Part shown: positions 56,600 to 64,000 of the stretch, piece by piece
Layout: every line of letters begins with the position of its first letter
Position numbering within the stretch: position 1 is the first letter of the stretch
Source of the DNA: Sweltsa coloradensis
Lineage: Eukaryota; Arthropoda; Insecta; Plecoptera; Chloroperlidae
Direction: 5' to 3'
Assembly: GCA_024449915.1 (NCBI GenBank)
Contig: JAMZAV010000159.1
Location: forward strand, 992,001-1,056,000
Length of the DNA stretch: 64,000 bases
The notes under the pieces: model-generated
The model's input: the letters and a program-made list of their open reading frames with translations, nothing else
Told to the model about the DNA's origin: nothing
The model's database searches: none
Position numbers and translations under genes: made by a program

Positions 56600-56712
56600 C
56601 AACCATGTTAGTATTGTGGTTAGAAGCTCTGTTTCCAATGCGAAAGGAGGGTTCGATTCTCGCTTTAGATGGAAGTTTTTTTAACTTCTGATGTGGACTT
56701 AAGCCCTCCAGT
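56600..56712 (+). repeat. tRNA-derived SINE
   Basis: A-box-like TAGTATTGTGGTTAGAAGC and B-box-like GGGTTCGATTCTCGC (about 56649-56663) are followed by GTTTTTTTAACTTCTGATGT. The body matches 2945-2975 and the TTTTTTAA core of the other SINEs. Confidence 0.65.
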
Positions 56713-57522
56713 TCTTGGCTTAGGAATTTGTAAACGGTGAATTTGGAGAAGTCTTAGGAACGGGGCACATACTAAAATCTACGGTGGTTCCGATTTAGGC
56801 TTGTTAATTTAGCCCCTGTCAGCGAGTAGAATCGTGTCCAGCTTGATAGATCGGTATTTACTACTTAAATATGCCGGTCTTTATTTAGTCATAGTTTGCT
56901 CGTCGATGGTGTCGGCGCCCACAGGGTTGTCTTGGTCGGTTTTAATTTTAATGTCCCTTCTTTTGAATATAAGTTATATGACTGAGTGGGTACTCTATAA
57001 TATATTAATTTATTTTGCAGGTTTACGGCGCAGGTTAACATTCTATGCAGGTTTACTACAAAAAAACAATATCTAAATGAAAAGTTACTGTTTGCATACA
57101 ACGACGTTACTGGTATTGTTGACGGCTTTGAATTTTTAGTTATGTTATATTCTGAACGCTTTTCGTTAATTTATTACAAGCGAGATTTTAAGTAAGAATT
57201 CAAACAAACGTTGCACACAAATTATGACAATAATTTAAATACTTTATATCTATGCGCTTATACGTACGTCAACTATGAATGTCATTTTTGTAATTTAAAA
57301 GTCAATGACATGTTTCTCTTTATACCTTTGCATGTCAATCAGGAATTATCTTTAAGGTACCGTATGCACTAAAAATCGTGTTCATTAGCCAGCAAACTCA
57401 GTCAAAAGGCTATTCATATCCCACTTCATATTTTGATGTTACATTGTCTTCGACATGATTATGTCCGGATAAAGATCGAAATAGAATTGTTATTTGAAAT
57501 GTTTTATTTTTAATTTCCTACT
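56713..57522. other. AT-rich stretch
   Basis: A reverse, weak copy of the module at 10441 lies near 56963-56990 (GACTGAGTGGGTACTCTATA). Otherwise nothing was recognised. Confidence 0.4.
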
Positions 57523-57560
57523 TTTGGTGGAGGTGCCGGGTTTGAATGGGATATTATTAA
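57523..57560 (+). repeat. GGTGGAGGTGCCGGG motif, copy 4
   Basis: TTTTGGTGGAGGTGCCGGGT followed by TTGAATGGG. Here the end reads GGGTTTGAA, which resembles a tRNA T-arm, supporting a tRNA/SINE origin for the motif. Confidence 0.45.
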
Positions 57561-58360
57561 TTTGAGAATGATTTGAAATCAAAATATAATCTTTATATAA
57601 AATAATGTTAGGATTAGTATTTGTTTCAAAATACGGCTATATCCCGTACATTCCAAGAATGCTACACTAAAAATCCTCCACGTGTCCGAAATACACGTGT
57701 ATGTTTTTTAAATCGTAATTTTACCAACTCCAATGTAATTCAATGCAAATTGCAAACGAAAATCCGTTACATAATAGATATTCAATCAACCCAGTAAACC
57801 AGGAAAAACTTTTTTTAGCGTTTCACTATTTAAGTTCGTACTCGTCAACCTATTCGGTTAAATTGGCAATGTTTCATATTTCCGCATCCTATTGATTTTA
57901 AACTCTGAATAACTTTGTATTGCTTGTTGCATAATTTTTTTCTTCATGTTCTACAAAAGAAATCTATAATTTAAGTAGCATTTTAACTCGACAGGATGCA
58001 AGCAGCGAGAATAATACAGCTAAATAAATGGTTGTTTGCGGTGGTAATGGATAATCCTACTCACGGTGGAGTGCTTGCGTCTTTGTTCCTCACGACCCTT
58101 TGTTTGACGAGAGCCAGCAATTTCTTGCGCCGTTCTTGCAAAGTAAATGTGATACGGACATATTCCACGACTTTGTCTTCACAAGAGGGGAACAGAAAGC
58201 ACAAGCCAAGATACAAATTAATTTGAGACATTCTACCACACGTATTATTGTGTACATACATTAGACACAAGCTTTGTTAAGGATACAAAGTTTGTTTCCC
58301 ACTTGGCTTTATTCCAACTCGAATTCATTTTAGAGACTAAATCTACATTTTAAACCCATG
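57561..58360. other. AT-rich stretch, nothing recognised
   Basis: A 76-codon + frame at 57996-58226 overlaps a 69-codon minus frame; neither has a recognisable domain. Confidence 0.4.
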
Positions 58361-58556
58361 GAATATGTTTGTAGACTTAATTGGTTTGTATTTTAATCAG
58401 CGTTGTATAATTTGGCCGTGACGCTACACAATGCAAACAAAGTATTTTATATTTTATAATAAAATGTAATGTAATGTAATGGAATGGAATATGTTTGTAG
58501 GCTTAATTGGTTTGTATTTTAATCAGCGTTGTATAATTTTGCAAACAAAGTATTGT
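58361..58556 (+). repeat. Direct duplication with (TAATG)n between copies
   Basis: Copies at 58361-58449 and 58485-58556 share GGAATATGTTTGTAG, TTAATTGGTTTGTATTTTAA and CAGCGTTGTATAATTT. The second lacks about 20 bases found in the first. Between them is a TAATGTAATGTAATGGAATGG tract. Confidence 0.8.
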
Positions 58557-61430
58557 ATGAAGAATAAGATTACTGCGATCTTCTAGTTTTACTTTGTATC
58601 ACTGCCAGGTGAACAATTAGACACACCACATTTTTATTTGCGTTATGCGATTAGCGGGTTTAATTTAATTAATAACCACTCACTTTTTAATAACATTACC
58701 GAATCATAATGACACATTATTGTTAAAAACGAATGTTAGAACCGAGTGTGAGGGTCTGAAAGATTTTAAGTACCCGTATTGTAAATTGTAATGTAACATT
58801 TGTACATGAAAATGAATGCAGTGATACGAAATGCGTAGATCACATCGTGTTAATAAAACGCATACATGTGTTAGATAAGATTATCAGACTATGTTAAATT
58901 AAAAATATCTCTATATACAATCATGTAGACCAGGAGAACCTGTAGGAAAAGGTTTCGTTCAACCCGGGTTAATATCTCAGATTTGACTTGACCACGTGGT
59001 AGTATGCAGGAACATCTCTAGGGAGGATGTCTTTTCGAATTGTGGTATCAGTATTGTTTTAGGGGCCATTTTGTTTTTGGATGTGCGACCATTGAAAAGC
59101 TTAGTCGGTTCTATCTTATCGTTATTTTTTCTAAACAATTTATGAAAATATTTATCCTTTGTAACTAACTTTAAAAAATCATAACAATATTCGGGTAAGA
59201 TTTGGATCCAAGTTCAAATTCCCTCTGGCCGTTGTATCACTTTAAAGCGCGATTTAAATCGTTAATTTAAAGATGTACATTTTTTTAACGAACGATATTC
59301 CCAAGCTATTTCAGATCTTCATCAAGTTCTGTGTCATATTTTTATGTTGACTGTTTTAGCATCTTCCTCGTTGAAAATAATTATTCCATAGCATCCTCTA
59401 CATACAATTGCTTGGGTGACTGATTGCTTTTAGATGGCTTTTTACCTAACGGTTGAAGCGCCCTTAAACTAAAGAAAACGATTTGTTTCTGCGGCCTCTT
59501 TGAATTTCCTCTTCAACATATCCCCATGTTTAAAAAAAAAATCGTTGTTTCATGCCATTTATTGCATGGTCCAACATTACGACTTTCGTAATGTTTGGCT
59601 TACAATGAAATGGCACAAAGTTTCTTATTTACGTCAATTTTGTGTTCTTGAGTTCGAATGTTCATGCCATGTACTACCGATGTCTTCAAAATCATATTTT
59701 AAAGAGTCAAAACTTACTAACGTGGAACCATACATATATGACTGGGCACATCAAGGAAACTCTTCCTAATAGCTCGTATTAAATGCAGCTAGAATTCCAC
59801 CGCGTACTGTGACGCAGACCACCACGCACGGACGAGAATTTAATATGGGACAGCGCGCATAAGATGCCCTCTGATATAGCAAAACATTCTATCTTGTGCG
59901 ACTGACCAATTTACTGTTGTCTAGTGAATCCTCGTTTTTATTTTTATTCTTGTATCTTTCATTTCTGGTTAAAATGTGTAAAACTGAGACATGCCTAGCC
60001 TGTGTTGCCTGAAAACGATAAATACACATGGCCGTAGATTTAGATCCTCTTAATATCTAAATGTTAACGTTCAACGTAGGTGTTTTCACATTCACCATTT
60101 CCTTGACCGTGGTTGGAATTGAGGTTGCGTATACACAGAGAATAGTTAGTGAAACTAGGGGCTACACAACATTACAGCTATGCTATGAATTTGGTTTAGC
60201 AGAACATTGCATATGCCCGGAGTAAATTACTTGTTTATTACCATAAGCTCTACTGTACATTCCTTTCGGTAGGGCTTAAGTTCACATATGTATGCTCAAA
60301 ACCGGGGCAGCCTCCAACTAAACCCACACGGGAAAATAAAACGATATCCCGTGTTTGTGTGTTTAGGAGATAATCATCCATCGTAGCAATGCGCTCTATA
60401 ATATGTTTAATGAAATATATCATATAAACACACCAGATCAAGGAATTTAGGTCAGCTGCGATATTACCATATACCCACATCAGACTTAGTTTTTTTTTAC
60501 GAAAATAAATAATATTAATGGATGACTTCTCATATCGGTATTTTCAAATATTAATCAAGTATTTGACATTCATTGACATAACAACATTCGACACCAACGC
60601 TAGCAAGTCGTCGTAACGACAACCAACCTTATATTTCTCTACAAACTTCGCTATGTATAATTTTTATTTTCATCTGCTTCGAATTGAAAACTTGCAGCTC
60701 TCTACTAAATCGACAAATCATAAATCTTCAAAACTCCATGTGCTCGTATTGATGTTAAATTTTCATCAAGGCATTAACAATAAATATCATCTATTGATAC
60801 AGAAATAGACATAAATCACGTCATAAAACTTTGTGTCAGTTTACCATTTTACAACATTAATACTTAACATTCTCGTCACCTTGTACTTAGACTTTGTATT
60901 AATTTTTTTATAAACGTCAATTTTTTTATAGATTCTAATTCTATATATTTCTTAAACCATCTTGAGTTTTCAATTATGTGCGTTTTTGTTACAATAATAA
61001 CATTTAATATTTTTATTTGTATTGAATTTTGTTATTTCATAAATAAGTGTATTTAATGATTTGGATAACACAATGTGTATTAAAATTGTGATTATTGTGC
61101 ATTTGAAAGTGTTAAGCTTTAGTAACTTTGCGTTTGTGGGTATAGAAACAGTATGTATCTGTGTGCGTGCGTGTGTGAGATAAATAAAAGTAACATTAAT
61201 TAAAAGTGTTTATTGAGTGTTTCCTTAAACTCACTTACCAAAGTCACTGTATGGTGAAAAACAGTGACCTTAGTTAGTGAGTCTAACAATAAACATTATA
61301 TTTCTGCGTCAAATAGCTAACGAACTTATATCATAAATTAAAAGATTTAATCTTATATAGTTCCTTCACCTTAGCACCCACTCGCTCTAGTCAGAGGTGC
61401 ACAATTCTTATATCACTTAATGTTGTATAA
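58557..61430. other. AT-rich stretch, nothing recognised
   Basis: Open frames of 76-89 codons (59500-59769, 60250-60480) lack recognisable domains. No repeat family was identified. Confidence 0.45.
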
Positions 61431-62139
61431 AGATCTCGAATTATACAATATGTGTGTGTGTGTAAATATTTACTTGTGTATGGAGAATAGAATAAGTAGT
61501 TTTACGATATACCATCCATAAAACTCGTCTACCCTCTCAACGGAATTGCGTGCTTATATTGTCGAAATAAAAGGCGGATTGCATCGAGTAGGAACGGATT
61601 ATTTGAGTGGCCTGCGCTACAGTATTCACATCTCCCGAGTAATGTGATCGTGCGAGAATTGAGTCTCAAGGAGATCTGAGCATGATTGATATCGATGAAA
61701 GTGGATAACTTATTTAGATTGTTTGGCGCATGTAGAATTCTCTTCAATACGATGACATTGAATGTAGATCTTGGAATTTGAATTACTTGGTGGAAATCGA
61801 ATCTATGTATTGGATCTATGTGGGTGTTGAAGAGGATAAGCAGAACGGGTATGTTTGTGTTCACTCTGGGCGCGACTAAATTGCAATATAACCACGACCA
61901 AATGGTTTAAAACTCGCAAAACGAATATCTTTATATAGATTCGACTTACTGAGTTACAATTAATTTTCTGTGCAGGCCGTAAAGTTCATATTTTTTTGTA
62001 AACTGATCAACAAATATATGTTTTGAATAATAAGGATAAAAATTATTTCAACTAAATGCAATAAAAAAATACATTAAATAATCAATTTTTTAAATTTCTT
62101 ATGTGAAATCTGCCCAGCGTGCAATGCATGCCCCTCTTC
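61431..62139. other. AT-rich stretch with a 111-codon minus frame
   Basis: A short (GT)n tract occurs at 61450-61462. The minus frame 61529-61864 has a fairly balanced residue mix, including RSTFNVIVLKRILHAPNN and RCEYCSAGHSNNPFLLDA, and lies in slightly GC-richer sequence. It could be a relic of a retroelement C-terminus, but I cannot assign it. Confidence 0.25.
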
Positions 62140-62320
62140 AGATGTCTAAGTAATTTGGAGGCTAGACATGTGTGGAAGAAGACTCAATCCCTTGCATTCG
62201 CATTAACAACTGAGGAACAACCTCGGATAAAACTTTCAATCAGGATTGCCGGTGGCGGGATTCTTTCCGAAAACTCCTAAGTGCGACGGTCACACGTTAG
62301 GCATGAACTATCTTAGTCGT
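62140..62320 (-). repeat. tRNA-derived SINE, family A
   Basis: It contains GAAGAAGACTCAATCCCTTG, CATTCGCATTAACAACTGAG, CCTCGGATAAAAC, TCAATCAGGATTGCCGG and a diverged head. It aligns with 48330-48480 over about 120 bases. Confidence 0.6.
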
Positions 62321-62781
62321 TAAGTATTAAATACACAAGTCTTGTTTAAATGTAATGGAATTCTAATGGAACTTAACGCGTTTCTGCGTCATCCAGTCAT
62401 ATTACGCTGAGGTGGCCACAACCAATGTTTGCCGACCGTTTCCGGTTCTGTGAGTGTACCGTCGTACCGAAACCGCCCAGGGAGTATGCTTTGGGGAGGG
62501 GGCCGTAAAGTTGAAGTACGGTAGCGGTCTAATGAAATTCTATTTGAAGGTGAACTAGAGAGGGGTTTAATGCTATGACTAATTTAAATGAATGATACAA
62601 GGCAAATTAGTGAACTCAGTTGTAGTCGGTTTCTTTAATTTGTGACACGACCCCGAATCGAAAATTAAAGGACGAATAGTTTCAAGAAACAATGGTACAG
62701 GAGTACTAAAATAGGGAGCGAAGCTTTTTAATGGACAGATTGTTAGAGACAACATCCACAAAATCTTACATAGTATTGACA

Positions 62782-62815
62782 TTTTTTGGTGGAGGTGCCG
62801 AGTTGGTGATTACAA
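62782..62815 (+). repeat. GGTGGAGGTGCCGGG motif, copy 5
   Basis: TTTTTGGTGGAGGTGCCGAG then TTGGTG. One substitution from the other copies. Confidence 0.4.
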
Positions 62816-62819
62816 ATCT

Positions 62820-63005
62820 CTTTAAATCTTCTAGCCACGACCGCCTGACCCCCAAGGTCACCAAAAACATTCTGAATGAGAATGTGATCAAAAACCGCTT
62901 GTCAATAAAATGTTGTATTCGGTTTGTATTGTGAGACATAACAAAGGCATAGACGGACTGACGGACAGAAAAGTGAGACATATTGTGAAGCTATGGCCCG
63001 CAAAA
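62820..63005 (-). repeat. Dispersed repeat with CTGTCCGTCAGTCCG motif
   Basis: The reverse complement contains TTTTCTGTCCGTCAGTCCG and GGTGACCTTGGGGGTCAGGC, matching the elements of 47050-47240. No coding capacity. Confidence 0.45.
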
Positions 63006-63329
63006 GAATCTCCACTTACATGAAAGAAAATTGGTGTTAAAAATGTTTAATTCATTTGTCCTCCTGATCGAACTGAAATAGTTTTCCTACACATTATGGC
63101 TTGCAATATGAGCATTACATTATCTCATATTATGTTTATGCGTTGGAAAACGATACATTAGTTTTTAAATGTGGCATGAACAGTTAAGTCGAGTACGGCA
63201 TATGTAAGCACGTCATTTTAATGTTAAAATGTTCATATTTTCCTGTTATGCAAACTTTGTAGCCTTCGTACTATATGGCTTTTTAGCATACCAACCCTAA
63301 ACACAAAAAATAAAAACAAACTTTGCAAC

Positions 63330-63594
63330 ACCCCTGCGGCGATCGCGCTCACGAGAATTTACGGTAACTGCCGCAGCTGACAAGACTTTCGAATGGCGCT
63401 GGTTTTCCGTGCGCTTTCATCTGTCCGGGATGTCAGGCTCGGTGCCAGGAATTGTCCTGCAGGAGATCCAGCCTGTGTCCTGTTGGATGGATGACGGGAA
63501 TCTACATGGACGTCCCTCACTGGAAACTAGAGCAATAGCCCTGAGATACAGACGGATCGTTTTCTGCGCGCTGTGTGGATGGCTCTGTAGTTAG
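63330..63594 (+). CDS. Candidate GC-rich exon near the window edge
   Basis: A sharply GC-rich block in AT-rich surroundings contains a + frame from ATG 63430 to TAG 63592-63594 (54 codons, including SGSVPGIVLQEIQPVS and CALCGWLCS). A donor-like GTAAAAC begins at 63595, directly after the stop. It could be a first exon with a short upstream frame whose gene continues beyond the window, or a GC-rich repeat fragment. No protein family and no clear promoter were recognised. Confidence 0.25.
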
Positions 63595-64000
63595 GTAAAA
63601 CAAATGTGTGATTATTACTTGTTTGAAAAAAATTAATTACATCCTGCATTAATTACGTTTGTTTAATATACTTATTTAAGAATGTAATAAACTATTTTTA
63701 AACATGATATAAATTAGCTTATAACTTGTTAGTTTTCGTCTATAGTTAAGTCGTAAGAATTCTTGTATCGATAACGCGAATAGCAGACAGGAGCTTTGCC
63801 CTTTTTCAGCCGAACATAATATTGTATGCATATGTTCTTTACCATATATTATTATTTCATATATTATATTCTATATCCTCTTTCAAATGATCAATTAATT
63901 AATACGAATGTTATTTTCAAATGCAAACCATTTGAGTTCTTCTAACTTATTTTTTACTTTTTTTTTACTTTTTTTTTGTTGATACAAGCTGGTACTTGAG
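63595..64000. other. AT-rich right edge, nothing recognised
   Basis: Low-complexity T runs occur near 63945-63977. No feature was recognised. Confidence 0.45.

Overview
This window looks like a piece of an animal nuclear genome, most likely an arthropod (lineage not determined). It is AT-rich, has no operon-like gene packing, carries almost no long open frames, and is crowded with retroelement and transposon debris. tRNA-derived SINEs, several non-LTR retrotransposon 3' ends, a Penelope-like element, inverted-repeat elements and microsatellites explain most of the recognisable structure. There are no signs of a bacterial, viral or organellar replicon. Coordinates were read by eye and may be off by one or two bases.

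The only long, clearly recognisable coding region is a Penelope-like retroelement at 34582-36446. One open frame encodes the reverse transcriptase (YVDD catalytic motif) fused to a GIY-YIG endonuclease. It is followed by a TATA-like promoter and a hammerhead-ribozyme-like motif. A perfect 33-bp inverted repeat bounds the element, and both ends sit in (TA)n tracts. A second Penelope-type terminal region, present as two inverted copies with the same kind of motif, lies at 45820-46250. Non-LTR elements survive only as decayed 3' fragments: 19780-20195 (+), 31120-31800 (-), 36690-37330 (-) and 40660-41575 (+).

Layout. 0-10 kb: SINE pieces, two copies of a TGGATGAGC-bounded repeat, a short foldback, and a striking palindrome with arms of about 190 bp (6048-6466). 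10-20 kb: an (AAAT)n microsatellite with a repeated module, SINEs, a tandem array (14750-15725) inside a wide inverted repeat (13831-16730), and a candidate small exon at 19100. 20-30 kb: a LINE tail, the third TGGATGAGC repeat, and a 1.26-kb TTAA-flanked element with terminal and subterminal inverted repeats (23875-25140). 30-47 kb: the retroelement-rich section. 47-64 kb: more SINEs, a head-to-head SINE pair (50957-51495), a 153-bp in-frame tandem duplication (53321-53626) and a GC-rich possible exon near the right edge.

Host gene content is weak. Short segments at 19100-19150 and 30274-30352 are bracketed by good splice sites on the + strand, 26801-27002 has a compositionally distinct open stretch with splice-like ends, and 7383-7473 looks like a TATA promoter plus first exon. 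Together they would fit the long-intron 5' part of one + strand gene, but that is inference; no host protein family was recognised.
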